From Pseudomonas vanderleydeniana (GTDB taxonomy: Bacteria; Pseudomonadota; Gammaproteobacteria; Pseudomonadales; Pseudomonadaceae): a stretch of 64,000 bases of DNA. Shown piece after piece: positions 8,962 to 17,172 of the stretch. Where the stretch lies: NCBI RefSeq assembly GCF_014268755.2, contig NZ_CP077093.1:4576001-4640000 (forward strand), in the 5' to 3' direction. Numbering within the stretch: the stretch's first letter is position 1; each line of letters begins with the position of its first letter. The position numbers and the translations under genes are program-made. Below the pieces are notes generated by a model, which saw only the letters and a program-made list of their open reading frames with translations, was not told the origin of the DNA and searched no databases.

Positions 8962-8997
8962 GGGAAACCACTTCCCGGTCGGGGCAAGTGGTTTCTC
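8962..8997 (+). promoter_or_regulatory. Leader hairpin before 104-residue gene
   Basis: Imperfect inverted repeat GGGAAACCACTT / AAGTGGTTTCTC around a CCCGGTCGGGGC core, ending about 20 bases before the start codon at 9017. It has the same architecture as the hairpin at 7866-7902 (paired arms around a CCC..GGG core) but different arm sequences, so this looks like a recurring structural element rather than a simple repeat. Confidence 0.5.
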
Positions 8998-9016
8998 ACC
9001 CTTCAGGAGAAATCAG

Positions 9017-9331
9017 ATGCCCCAAAGAAAGAAACCACGTGTTGGCGAGGTAATGGAATACGCCATCGCGATCACTGCACTGGTGTGGGACACGGTGCTG
9101 CTGGACCCGGCTGATCGTCGGCGCTCGACCTACGAGAGCCGGTTGAGAGGACTGTTCCAGGCAGTGGCCAAAGCTCACAACCAGAGCCCTCAGGCGAGAC
9201 AGGTGCATTTTGACCTGTGCTCCCGAGAGCAAAAGGAAGGGGCCTTGGCGTTGACGCTCAGGCGCATGGAGCCACCGCAAGGCGTGCCGTATCTGCTCCT
9301 GTCACTTCAGGGAGAGCCGGTCGAAGCATGA
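9017..9331 (+). CDS. Small hypothetical ICE-type protein
   Basis: A 104-residue basic, soluble protein that I do not recognise. It opens MPQRKKPRVGEVMEYAIAIT and contains RSTYESRLRGLFQAVAKAH followed by a beta-rich C-terminus. The binding site CAGGAGAAATCAG before the ATG is strong. A terminator follows 33 bases after the stop, so the pair 8308-9331 forms its own short transcription unit. No catalytic motif is visible. The context suggests an accessory gene of the mobile element. Confidence 0.65.
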   Translation: MPQRKKPRVGEVMEYAIAITALVWDTVLLDPADRRRSTYESRLRGLFQAVAKAHNQSPQARQVHFDLCSREQKEGALALTLRRMEPPQGVPYLLLSLQGEPVEA

Positions 9332-9363
9332 TCCGGCTCAAGCTCTAGCAATACCTCAACTGC

Positions 9364-9387
9364 GCCCGACTCTGTCGGGCTTTTTTT
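9364..9387 (+). terminator. Rho-independent terminator
   Basis: Perfect stem GCCCGAC / GTCGGGC with a TCT loop, followed by seven T residues. It closes the small ICE-type gene pair and separates it from the cargo operon that begins at 9570. Confidence 0.9.
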
Positions 9388-9569
9388 CAATGGCTGGGCA
9401 GCCGCCCCTCTGTCTCATGAGATTGCTTGGCCCCCTGGTACCGATCCAGGCCTGCAGCCGTTTGGGCCCATCGCGTCTCCTGCCCTCAATTAAATTGAAC
9501 TCCCTTCCGACGCCCTCCTTCATACCCTAGACAAGCACGCTCCTGCCAAGCCCCTGAAGGATGACGGGT

Positions 9570-10613
9570 ATGAACCTCGCTGATCGCCCCACAAGCAGCC
9601 CTTTGCAGACGCTGTTGCATGACCTACCGCCCATGCCTCACCCCCCGGTGACGGACAGCCACCTGCTTCACATCATGCGTGCGCTGCAGGCGCAGGGCCT
9701 GGATCGGTTGCCATTACCCGGGCATGGCAAGACCCTGCAGCGCTGGCAGGCATTGGCTCAGGTGGCGGGTCACGACCTGTCCCTGGCCAAGCTCTACGAG
9801 GGGCATACCGATGCCTTGGCGATCCTGACCGAGTGCGATGTGCACCACCTGCAGGACCAGGGCATCTGGGGCGTCTGGGCGGCCGAGCCCCCCTACGCCA
9901 AGACACGGATCGTCAAGCGCCAGGGCGCCCGCGTCTCGCTCAGCGGACGCAAGGCCTGGTGTTCCGGCGCCTCGCAGATCAGCCGTGGATTACTCACCGC
10001 CTGGGACGAGAACGATCAGCAGCAGTTGGTCGCCATCAGCCTGCCCGATCCGACCCAACAGCTCGACACCAGCGCTTGGCAAGCCGTGGGCATGGCCGCG
10101 ACCCACAGCGTCGAAATCGAGTTTTTCGAAACGCCTGCGTACCTGATCGGCCAACCGGGCGACTACCTGGCGCGCCCCGGCTTCTGGCATGGCGGTGCGG
10201 GGATCGCCGCCTGCTGGTATGGCGCCAGTGCAGCCCTGGCGGAGTACCTGCGCGCGTCCTGTCGCACCCGCCGCACCGACGCGCATGCCTACGCCCACCT
10301 GGGCGCCGTGGAAGCCGCGTTGTCCGGTGCCGCCAGCGCCTTGCGTCAATGCGCGACCTGGATTGACCGACAGCCACAGGCCGATGCCAGTACGCCGGTG
10401 CGCAGCGTCCGGGCCGTCGTGGAACAGGCCGCCAACCAGGTGCTTGATCATGTTGGCCGGGCCTTGGGCGCCACACCGTATTGCCAAGACCGGCGCTTTG
10501 CCCAGCTCAGCGCCGACCTGCCGGTCTACCTTCGACAAAGCCATGCCGAACGCGACCTGGCAGAGCTGGGCCAGCACGTCGCCCAGGCGCCAGCCGGGAG
10601 CTGGCAGCTATGA
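9570..10613 (+). CDS. Acyl-CoA dehydrogenase-like flavoprotein
   Basis: A 347-residue protein of the acyl-CoA dehydrogenase fold, somewhat shorter than the usual 380. The middle beta domain (SGRKAWCSGASQISRGLLTAW) and the C-terminal helical domain (PYCQDRRFAQLSADLPVYLRQSHAERDL) are visible. The C-terminus looks more like the DszC/hydroxylase-type members than classical dehydrogenases, and I do not see the usual IYEGT-like catalytic glutamate segment. It may therefore be a flavin monooxygenase or an altered dehydrogenase. I prefer the start at 9570 (AGGA eight bases upstream) to 9561. It is the first gene of a tight operon: its stop overlaps the PIG-L start by four bases. Confidence 0.75.
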   Translation: MNLADRPTSSPLQTLLHDLPPMPHPPVTDSHLLHIMRALQAQGLDRLPLPGHGKTLQRWQALAQVAGHDLSLAKLYEGHTDALAILTECDVHHLQDQGIWGVWAAEPPYAKTRIVKRQGARVSLSGRKAWCSGASQISRGLLTAWDENDQQQLVAISLPDPTQQLDTSAWQAVGMAATHSVEIEFFETPAYLIGQPGDYLARPGFWHGGAGIAACWYGASAALAEYLRASCRTRRTDAHAYAHLGAVEAALSGAASALRQCATWIDRQPQADASTPVRSVRAVVEQAANQVLDHVGRALGATPYCQDRRFAQLSADLPVYLRQSHAERDLAELGQHVAQAPAGSWQL

Positions 10614-11377
10614 GCGTGAAACCCGGCTCCAAGGCGATTCAGGGCGAAGGCACCTCACTGCAGCAGTGGCAACATTCCGTCTCGCTGTCGGCAGTGCCCG
10701 CCATCAGCCTCGACGCACTGGTTCCCCCGGCGTGTCGACTGGTGGTGGTCGCCCCCCACCCCGACGATGAAGTCCTGATGTGTGGCGGCCTGCTGGCTGA
10801 CCTGGTTGCACGCCCTCAACAGGATCTGCTGCTGATTTCGGTGACCGATGGTGAAGCCAGCCATCGCGATTCGGCACACTGGAGCGCGCACAACCTGCGC
10901 CAGGCCCGGGTGCATGAAAGCCAGGCGGCGCTGCGGGCCCTGGGGTTGAACAGCGCGTCGTTGAACTGGCTGCGGGTCGGATTGCCGGACAGCGGCGTAC
11001 CCCATCATGAAACCGAGCTCTGGCACTGCCTGGCCCAGCGGCTCGAACCGGGAGACCGGCTCATCACCACCTGGCGAGAGGACGGTCACTGCGATCATGA
11101 AGCCGTGGGACGTGCCTGTGCCAAGGCGGCACGCCAGCTGGGCGCCAGCTTGCTCGAAGCGCCTGTCTGGGCGTGGCACTGGGCGTCACCGGAAGACGCG
11201 CGGATACCCTGGCACAAGGCCCGCAAACTGATCCTTGATGAGTCATCGCTAAGGCGCAAACACCAAGCCATCAGCGCCCATCGCAGTCAGATAACCCCCG
11301 ACGGCGACAAGGCGGCCGTGCTATCGCCCCATGCCCTTGAACGGCTGTTGCAACCCTTTGAGCTGGTGTTCGTATGA
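10610..11377 (+). CDS. PIG-L/LmbE-family deacetylase
   Basis: A 255-residue zinc-dependent N-deacetylase. The zinc and catalytic motif APHPDDEV is at residues 49-55, and the second metal-binding histidine lies in EDGHCDHEAVG. Family members remove acetyl groups from N-acetylglucosamine-containing lipids, mycothiol and bacillithiol precursors, or antibiotics. The start at 10610 overlaps the upstream stop (ATGA); a longer open frame from 10481 lies inside the upstream gene and is rejected. The stop overlaps the methyltransferase start in the same way. Context suggests it deacetylates an amino-sugar intermediate handled by the neighbouring methyltransferase and glycosyltransferase. Confidence 0.85.
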   Translation: MSVKPGSKAIQGEGTSLQQWQHSVSLSAVPAISLDALVPPACRLVVVAPHPDDEVLMCGGLLADLVARPQQDLLLISVTDGEASHRDSAHWSAHNLRQARVHESQAALRALGLNSASLNWLRVGLPDSGVPHHETELWHCLAQRLEPGDRLITTWREDGHCDHEAVGRACAKAARQLGASLLEAPVWAWHWASPEDARIPWHKARKLILDESSLRRKHQAISAHRSQITPDGDKAAVLSPHALERLLQPFELVFV

Positions 11378-11973
11378 GTGTGAACGCGGGGTACTTCGAA
11401 CAGCTGTTCGCCAGCAGTGACGATCCCTGGCAATTTCGCACCCGTTGGTACGAACGGCGAAAGCGTGACCTGATCATGGCTTGCCTGCCTCGACAACACT
11501 ACGAGACCGTCTTCGAGCCGGCCTGTGCCAATGGCGAACTCAGCGCGGCCCTGGCGCCGCGCTGCGAGAAACTGCTGTGCCAGGATGGAGACCCGACCGC
11601 CGTCCGACTGGCCCGCGAGCGGCTGGTCGACGCGCCGCAGGTGCAAGTCGAACAGGGCTGGTTGCCCGCCGATTGGCCCGACGGCACCTTCGACCTGATC
11701 GTGCTCGGCGAAATCGGCTACTACCTCAGCGCAGCCGACTGGTGCCAGGTGATCGCCCGTGCACGCGACTGCCTGACACCCGCCGGCGCGGTGCTGGCCT
11801 GTCACTGGCTCGCGCCGATCGACGGCTGTGCGCTGGACGGCCGACAGGTCCACGCCTTGCTAGAGCAGCACCTGCCCTTGCCATGCGTGCTGCGCCATGA
11901 GGAAGCGCAGTTCGTGCTCGAGCTCTGGAGCCGGGAATCCCTCACCTTCGACCTGCAAGAGACCTGCCGATGA
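11374..11973 (+). CDS. SAM-dependent methyltransferase (NodS-like)
   Basis: A 199-residue class I methyltransferase. The SAM-binding motif I is degenerate but visible in VFEPACANGELSAALAPRC, followed by the acidic motif LLCQDGDP and the catalytic-region strand FDLIVLGEIGYYL. The compact size and the opening YFEQLFASSDDPWQFRTRWYERRK are typical of the NodS/SAM methyltransferase group found beside PIG-L deacetylases. NodS itself N-methylates deacetylated chitooligosaccharide in Nod-factor synthesis. It overlaps both neighbours by four bases, indicating translational coupling. A role as N-methyltransferase on the PIG-L product is inference. Confidence 0.82.
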   Translation: MSVNAGYFEQLFASSDDPWQFRTRWYERRKRDLIMACLPRQHYETVFEPACANGELSAALAPRCEKLLCQDGDPTAVRLARERLVDAPQVQVEQGWLPADWPDGTFDLIVLGEIGYYLSAADWCQVIARARDCLTPAGAVLACHWLAPIDGCALDGRQVHALLEQHLPLPCVLRHEEAQFVLELWSRESLTFDLQETCR

Positions 11974-12623
11974 TCGCCGTGATCGTACCTGCGCACAACG
12001 AGGCCCAACACCTGGGCCATTGCCTCACGGCCCTCAAGCGGGCTGCTCGCAACCTCGAGTCCCTGGGCGAGGAAGTCCGCATCCTGGTGGTCCTGGACCA
12101 TTGCACCGATGCCAGCCACAGCATCGCCGTGGCGCACGGCGTGTCGACCCTGAGCATCAACGCACGCAATGTCGGCCTGGCTCGTCGCAGCGGTGCGGCC
12201 ATGATGCTGGAACAGGGGGCGCGCTGGCTGGCCTGTACCGACGCCGACAGCTGTGTGCCGCCCGACTGGCTGCTCTGCCAACTGGCGTTTCGGGCCGATG
12301 CCGTGTGCGGCACCGTGCATGTCGAACGCTGGCAGGCCCATCAGGACGCGATGCTGCGTCAGCGTTATGAGGCGCACTACCAACCGGTCGAGGGGCATCG
12401 CCACATACACGGCGCCAACCTGGGCATCTGTGCCAGGGCCTACGAGCGAGCCGGTGGTTTTCGTCCACTGCCGCTGGATGAAGATGTCCAACTGGTCAAC
12501 GACCTGCAGCAGAGCGGTGCCCGTATCGTGTGGACCGCGCGCAACAGCGTGTCCACCAGCAGTCGCAGTGACTGCCGGGTGCACGGCGGGTTTGGCGACT
12601 TTCTCACGGCCCTGGGCACCTGA
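11970..12623 (+). CDS. Family 2 glycosyltransferase
   Basis: A 217-residue GT-A-fold glycosyltransferase. It opens IAVIVPAHNEAQHLGHCL, the nucleotide-sugar binding strand, and carries the metal-binding DAD motif at residues 91-93 (ACTDADSCVPPDW). It is short and has no membrane segment, so it is likely cytosolic, like the small GT2 enzymes in biosynthetic clusters. The start overlaps the methyltransferase stop by four bases and is the last gene of the four-gene operon 9570-12623. Acceptor and sugar are unknown. Confidence 0.85.
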   Translation: MIAVIVPAHNEAQHLGHCLTALKRAARNLESLGEEVRILVVLDHCTDASHSIAVAHGVSTLSINARNVGLARRSGAAMMLEQGARWLACTDADSCVPPDWLLCQLAFRADAVCGTVHVERWQAHQDAMLRQRYEAHYQPVEGHRHIHGANLGICARAYERAGGFRPLPLDEDVQLVNDLQQSGARIVWTARNSVSTSSRSDCRVHGGFGDFLTALGT

Positions 12624-12631
12624 GCCTTCCC

Positions 12632-13984
12632 ATGAGCTTCCTGTTGTGGATGAGCGTACTGGGCGGCATCCTGCTGGTCCTGGCACTGACGTCGTCCTAC
12701 CTGCGCTGGATGCCGATCACCACGTCGGCCGCCTGCCTGCTGATGGGGATCGCCATCGGCCCGGCAGGCTTGGGCTGGCTGCAGCTCGATCTGCATCAGA
12801 GCGCTGCCTGGATGGAGCACCTGAGCGAAGTCGCCGTGCTGTTTTCCCTGTTCGTGTGTGGCCTGAAACTGCGACGCCCTATCCGCAGCCGCAGTTGGCG
12901 CATCGCCTTCGGGCTGGCCGGGCCGGTGATGCTGCTCACCATCGCCGCCACGTGCCTGGGGCTGCACTTTCTGCTCGGGCTGCCCTGGGGCCTCTCGGCG
13001 CTGATCGGCGCCCTCCTCGCCCCAACGGACCCGGTGCTGGCCTCGATGGTTCAGGTCAACGATTCAAGGGATAACGATCGGGTCCGCTACGGCCTGTCGG
13101 GCGAAGCAGGGCTCAACGACGGCGTGGCCTTTCCCTTCGTCCTGCTCGGGCTGATGCTGGTGCGCGAACAAAGCAGCCCAGAGGGCTGGTGGGTCGACTG
13201 GCTACTCAAGGACCTGCTGTGGGCCGTGCCGGCCGGTCTGCTGATCGGCTATGGCATGGGCCGCGGGCTGGGGCACCTGACCCTGCTCATGCAGACGAAA
13301 AATCAGGACAGCACCCTGTCGCCCAACGATTACCTGACGCTCGCCCTGATCGCCCTGGCCTATGTAGTGGCCGAACGACTGGGCGGATACGGATTTCTGT
13401 CGGTATTCGCCGCGGCCTTGGGTTTGCGTCAGTCGGAGGTCAAATCGACCGGCAGCCCGCAGGCCCCTGCCGAACACCTGGTGCAGCCTGTCGTCGGGCA
13501 CCAGCATGTCGAGCCCCACCAGGCGCTGCATGGGAATGTTGCGGACCTTGAAGGTCCCCAGGTGGCCGCCGGGGTGATGATGGGTGACATGCTGGCCTTC
13601 GGCAACCTGGTAGAGCGCGCCCTGGAGGTGTTCCTGGTCACGATACTCGGGCTGCTCATCGTGCCCCATTGGGATTGGCGCGCGCTGATGATCGGCGCCC
13701 TGCTGTTTCTGCTGATCCGCCCCCTGAGTGTGCTGGTCATCCCCTGGGGATCGCTGCTGGACGTCACTCAACGCGGGTTGCTCGGCTGGTTCGGCATTCG
13801 CGGGATCGGCAGTCTCTATTACCTGTTCTACGCCATGAATCATGGCCTGACGCCGCAGATGGCCCGCACCTGCATGGACCTGACACTCTCGGTGGTCGCA
13901 CTGAGCATTCTGATCCATGGCCTCAGCACCCAGCCCATGCTTGCCCGCTACGAGCGCTCGCAACAGAAGCGGCGACAAATGTAA
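12632..13984 (+). CDS. Na+/H+ antiporter (CPA1 family)
   Basis: A 450-residue integral membrane cation:proton antiporter with about 11-12 hydrophobic segments. The ion-binding region is seen in ALLAPTDPVLASMVQ and GEAGLNDGVAFPFVLLG, containing the two acidic residues of the family. An extramembrane segment around residues 270-310 carries unusually many His, Gln and Pro. The gene begins eight bases after the glycosyltransferase stop and may be co-transcribed, though its binding site is weak. It would exchange cytosolic sodium or potassium for protons at the inner membrane, which fits the salt- and pH-stress character of the cargo. Confidence 0.88.
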   Translation: MSFLLWMSVLGGILLVLALTSSYLRWMPITTSAACLLMGIAIGPAGLGWLQLDLHQSAAWMEHLSEVAVLFSLFVCGLKLRRPIRSRSWRIAFGLAGPVMLLTIAATCLGLHFLLGLPWGLSALIGALLAPTDPVLASMVQVNDSRDNDRVRYGLSGEAGLNDGVAFPFVLLGLMLVREQSSPEGWWVDWLLKDLLWAVPAGLLIGYGMGRGLGHLTLLMQTKNQDSTLSPNDYLTLALIALAYVVAERLGGYGFLSVFAAALGLRQSEVKSTGSPQAPAEHLVQPVVGHQHVEPHQALHGNVADLEGPQVAAGVMMGDMLAFGNLVERALEVFLVTILGLLIVPHWDWRALMIGALLFLLIRPLSVLVIPWGSLLDVTQRGLLGWFGIRGIGSLYYLFYAMNHGLTPQMARTCMDLTLSVVALSILIHGLSTQPMLARYERSQQKRRQM

Positions 13985-14044
13985 CGAAGAATTTCAGCAA
14001 CGACCGGATGTCCAAAATACAGACCTACCCCAAGGAGTTCCGTC

Positions 14045-14482
14045 ATGAAGTTCGCCTACTTCTGCCAAACGCTGTCCAAATCGGCCGGCAGTTCGAAAAC
14101 CTTCCTCATCGCGCTGGTGCTGATCATCCTCTGGGCGGCGACCGGCCCCTATTTCCATTACAACGACACGTGGCAACTGATCATCAATACCTCGACCACG
14201 ATCATTACCTTCCTGATGGTGTTCCTGATCCAGAACACCCAGAACCGCGACAATGACATGCTGCACATCAAGATCGACGAATTGCTGCGCGCCACCCAGG
14301 AAGCCCACAACGCCATGCTCTGCCTGGACAAGCTGGAAAGCCGGGAATTGCGCGAACTGCGCAAGGAATACAACAAAATCGGTGCCGTTGACCAGGCCGA
14401 CTCCCTCAGCCCGCCCCTTGAGCAGATAGCGCAGCCGGACACGAGCCCCAAGAAGGATCAATCGTCTAACCCGCAGGACTGA
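14045..14482 (+). CDS. Low-affinity iron permease family protein
   Basis: A 145-residue membrane protein of the family named after yeast FET4. Two hydrophobic segments are visible: FLIALVLIILWAATGPYF and TSTTIITFLMVFLIQNTQNR, the latter followed by the family hallmark NRDNDMLHIKIDELL. The C-terminal third is a charged helix. Despite the name, iron transport has not been shown for most bacterial members. A good binding site (AAGGAG, about nine bases upstream) precedes the ATG. It lies 60 bases after the antiporter, so both may share a transcript. Confidence 0.85.
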   Translation: MKFAYFCQTLSKSAGSSKTFLIALVLIILWAATGPYFHYNDTWQLIINTSTTIITFLMVFLIQNTQNRDNDMLHIKIDELLRATQEAHNAMLCLDKLESRELRELRKEYNKIGAVDQADSLSPPLEQIAQPDTSPKKDQSSNPQD

Positions 14483-14615
14483 CGAGCTCCATCAAGCCCA
14501 GAAACATGGAATCAGCTGTCGAACGCCAGGGTCTGACGTTCATGGATCAGGGAAACAGTCTCTGCATCCCTCAGCACACCAACGACTCATTCAGTGAGTG
14601 GGAGTGGAATGAATC

Positions 14616-14906
14616 ATGTCCTTGAATACCGACATTAGCGCTCACGCCATCCGAATAGACTTTCAGCAAGATACCCTGTTGGGTGTCAACACCTTCAGCC
14701 TCGACTGCACGGCACAACGCCTGCCGTCCTCCGATCCGCCCTCGTCTGCTGTGCAGCTGCTGATTGCACCGCCCTGGCCAGTACCGCTTGAAGACGCCCA
14801 CACCGTCGCCTTCGACTGGGAGGGCACCCGATACAGCGGGACCCTCCAAGGCGCTCGCCACGAGCCCGATGGGCGCTTGTTACTGACCATTGCCTTACAA
14901 ACCTGA
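14616..14906 (+). CDS. Hypothetical 96-residue protein
   Basis: A small soluble protein I do not recognise. It begins MSLNTDISAHAIRIDFQQDT and appears beta-rich, with a central proline-rich turn (APPWPVPLED) and the pair of strands VAFDWEGTRYSG and RLLLTIALQT. No cofactor or catalytic motif is seen. A GA-rich stretch lies upstream of the ATG (GAGTGGGAGTGGAATGAATC). It stands alone, pointing toward the convergent alcohol dehydrogenase. A stress-island hypothetical is the most that can be said. Confidence 0.55.
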   Translation: MSLNTDISAHAIRIDFQQDTLLGVNTFSLDCTAQRLPSSDPPSSAVQLLIAPPWPVPLEDAHTVAFDWEGTRYSGTLQGARHEPDGRLLLTIALQT

Positions 14907-15038
14907 GGTGCACTGGACACGTAGCCTGAGAGCATGAAGAAAACAATCTGCCGTCGCGGGCGCCCCCTTTCCATGGAAACAACCACCGCCTCCGGGGTGT
15001 CCGAGGTGGCTCGCAACATGGCGGGCATCCCTTGGCCC

Positions 15039-16265
15039 TCAGACGACCAGCGTCTCGGTGGACGCCACCGGTACAGGCACCCCAGGTTGCTCATCGAGCC
15101 CTGGGATCAGGATCACCTTGCGACAGTCCTCCTGGCATTTGTCGAAGACCTCATATCCCTGTGCCGCCTGCTCCAGAGACAGTCGGTGGGTGATGATGGC
15201 TTCAGGGCGCAGGTGCCCCAGCTCGATGTGCTCAAGCAGCTCGGGCAGGTAGCGCTGAACATGCGTCTGCCCCATCTTGAACGTCAGTCCCTTGTCGAAG
15301 GCATCCCCAAACAGGAACCCATGGATGAACCCCGAGTAAACCCCAGCGACACTGACCACCCCGCCACGACGAACCGCCGCCATGCACTGGCGCAGGGCCT
15401 TGCCACTGCTGCCTTCAATTTTTAGCGTCGAAAGTACGGTCTCGGTGAGGCTACCCTTGGCCTCGAAACCAACCGCATCGATGACGCCGTCCACACCTCG
15501 CATACCCGCCGTCTGCCGAATGATGCTGTCAGCAGGGTCCTCATCCTGGTCAAAATTGATGGCAATTACCCCGTAAGCGCGCTGGGCGTAAGCCAGGCGA
15601 TAGGCGTGCTGGTCAACCATGAAGATCTGCTCGGCTCCCAGCATTCTGGCGCACGCGGCGCACAACAGGCCGACCGGCCCGGCACCATAGATGGCCAGGC
15701 TCGAGCCTTGGGTGACCTGTGCGTTGAGAACCGCCTGCCAGGCGGTGGGCAGGATATCCGAGAGGAAAAGCACCTGCTCGTCAGCCAAGGAGCCCGGCAC
15801 CTTGAAAGGACCGATGTTCGCTTTCGGGACCCGCACCCATTCAGCCTGACCGCCCGGCACGCCACCGTACAAACGGCTATAGCCGAACAAGGCAGCACCG
15901 GGCGGAATGGATTTTTTATTGAGAATGGCCCCTCGACCATCATTGGTGGTCTCACAGGCCGCATACAGTTCCTGCTGACAGAAAAAGCAATCGCCACAGG
16001 CAATCACGAACGGAATGACCACTCGATCACCGCGTTGCAATCCCGTCACCTGCGGACCGGTTTCCTCGACGACACCCATGAACTCGTGGCCGAAGATATC
16101 ACCTGGTTCAACGGTCGGAATCTTGCCCCGGTACAGGTGCAGGTCCGAACCACAGATTGCCGTGGCCGTGACACGCAGGATGATGTCGTCGGGCTGTTCA
16201 ATGATCGGATCCGGCACGTTTTGCACCGATACCTTGTGAGCGCCTTGATAGGTCATTGCACGCAT
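15039..16265 (-). CDS. Zinc-dependent alcohol dehydrogenase (MDR family)
   Basis: A 408-residue medium-chain dehydrogenase. The catalytic-zinc ligands are in AICGSDLH and GHEFMG; the structural-zinc cysteines are in [15 protein letters not shown]; the NAD-binding glycine motif is [12 protein letters not shown]. The length and the extra loop around residues 100-140 fit the glutathione-independent formaldehyde dehydrogenase-like branch. It may oxidise alcohols or formaldehyde-type aldehydes with NAD. I chose 16265 as the start because GAGGAG lies five bases upstream; a longer frame to 16334 has no binding site. It is transcribed toward 14906 and has the small membrane gene at 16420 just upstream on the same strand. 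Confidence 0.9.
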   Translation of the reverse strand: MRAMTYQGAHKVSVQNVPDPIIEQPDDIILRVTATAICGSDLHLYRGKIPTVEPGDIFGHEFMGVVEETGPQVTGLQRGDRVVIPFVIACGDCFFCQQELYAACETTNDGRGAILNKKSIPPGAALFGYSRLYGGVPGGQAEWVRVPKANIGPFKVPGSLADEQVLFLSDILPTAWQAVLNAQVTQGSSLAIYGAGPVGLLCAACARMLGAEQIFMVDQHAYRLAYAQRAYGVIAINFDQDEDPADSIIRQTAGMRGVDGVIDAVGFEAKGSLTETVLSTLKIEGSSGKALRQCMAAVRRGGVVSVAGVYSGFIHGFLFGDAFDKGLTFKMGQTHVQRYLPELLEHIELGHLRPEAIITHRLSLEQAAQGYEVFDKCQEDCRKVILIPGLDEQPGVPVPVASTETLVV

Positions 16266-16419
16266 GTGGACTCCTCGTGCCCAGGCATGGATGAAGGGAC
16301 AACTCCCTGGGCCTATGAAGGTAAGGTCCGGCACGCCTTTATCGGGTTCAGTTGTGTCTGCACGGGCGCTGATGGACGGTCAAGCAGGAGCCTCCAATCC
16401 GTGACAGGCGGCTGTTCGC

Positions 16420-16641
16420 TCAGCCCTTGCTGTGTTCAGGGGAGGAAGGCCCTTTGGTCACACCACGAGGGCCGGCTGCGCCCCAGATGACTAATCCAAC
16501 CAGGGGCAGCAGGACAATCATGGCCGTCCACAAGGCCTTGTTTGCCGAGGATCTGGAGCTCCTCCAGACGCTGTTGAGAGCCCACAGATCCAATAACAAG
16601 AGGATGGCGAGCGCGCCGATCCAAAGGAAGTTGGTTGGCAT
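16420..16641 (-). CDS. Small membrane protein, phospholipase D N-terminal (PLDc_N)-like
   Basis: A 73-residue protein with two hydrophobic helices (FLWIGALAILLLLDLWAL and ALWTAMIVLLPLVGLVIWGAAGPRG). The second ends in the P-hVGhhhW-h-h-GPR pattern of the PLDc_N domain, which precedes cardiolipin synthases but also occurs as stand-alone small proteins. The binding site CAGGAG is seven bases before the ATG. It lies upstream of the alcohol dehydrogenase on the same strand, 155 bases away. Its function is unknown; the family is often found in membrane-stress regions. Confidence 0.75.
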   Translation of the reverse strand: MPTNFLWIGALAILLLLDLWALNSVWRSSRSSANKALWTAMIVLLPLVGLVIWGAAGPRGVTKGPSSPEHSKG

Positions 16642-16892
16642 GATGATTCTCCTGACTGATGAAAGATTAGGTCGGGGGGTGACTCCGACAGTTCAGTCAA
16701 TTTCGTGCCCATCAGACCAGTGTCGCCTCCGCGCCGCTGCTGGCATAACCGCGTCGTGGCTGTTCCAGGCAGCCTTCTTCGGCAGGAAAAAAACGATGAA
16801 GAAATACACGGCCTGCTGCGGTCGATTAAACAGGGGTACAGACGCACCACCTCCACCACAGCCCACTGGAACCGAAGACCGACGAGGAGCTC

Positions 16893-17171
16893 ATGGTTTA
16901 CCTGGACATGCTGCAATGGCCGGCCATGTTGGTCACCGTATTGGCCGCTTGGCTGATTGGCTCGCTTGAACCCAAACGCCGAATGATCGGCTTCATCTGC
17001 TTCACCCTCAGCAATGTGCTGTGGGCTATATGGGGATGGCAGGCCCAGGCGTATGCCTTGATCGTGTTACAGGTTTGCCTGTGCGCGATGAATGTTCGCG
17101 GTTTCGGGAAAAATGCACGGAACCGCAGCACCACTGGCTCGCTCAAGCCCGCTGACTCACCGACCAAGTGA
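16893..17171 (+). CDS. Small hypothetical inner-membrane protein
   Basis: A 92-residue protein with three closely spaced hydrophobic segments (residues about 8-24, 31-47 and 50-66), followed by a short basic cytosolic tail (RGFGKNARNRSTTG). GAGGAG immediately upstream of the ATG supports the start. I do not assign a family with confidence; small proteins of this layout are common in Pseudomonas stress islands. It converges with the YbdK-like gene, ending one base from its stop codon. Confidence 0.65.
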   Translation: MVYLDMLQWPAMLVTVLAAWLIGSLEPKRRMIGFICFTLSNVLWAIWGWQAQAYALIVLQVCLCAMNVRGFGKNARNRSTTGSLKPADSPTK

Positions 17172-17172
17172 C

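Noticed and set aside
9990..10577. Minus-strand frame of 195 codons within the acyl-CoA dehydrogenase-like gene
   Set aside because: A high-GC antisense shadow; the plus-strand gene has domain similarity and operon coupling.
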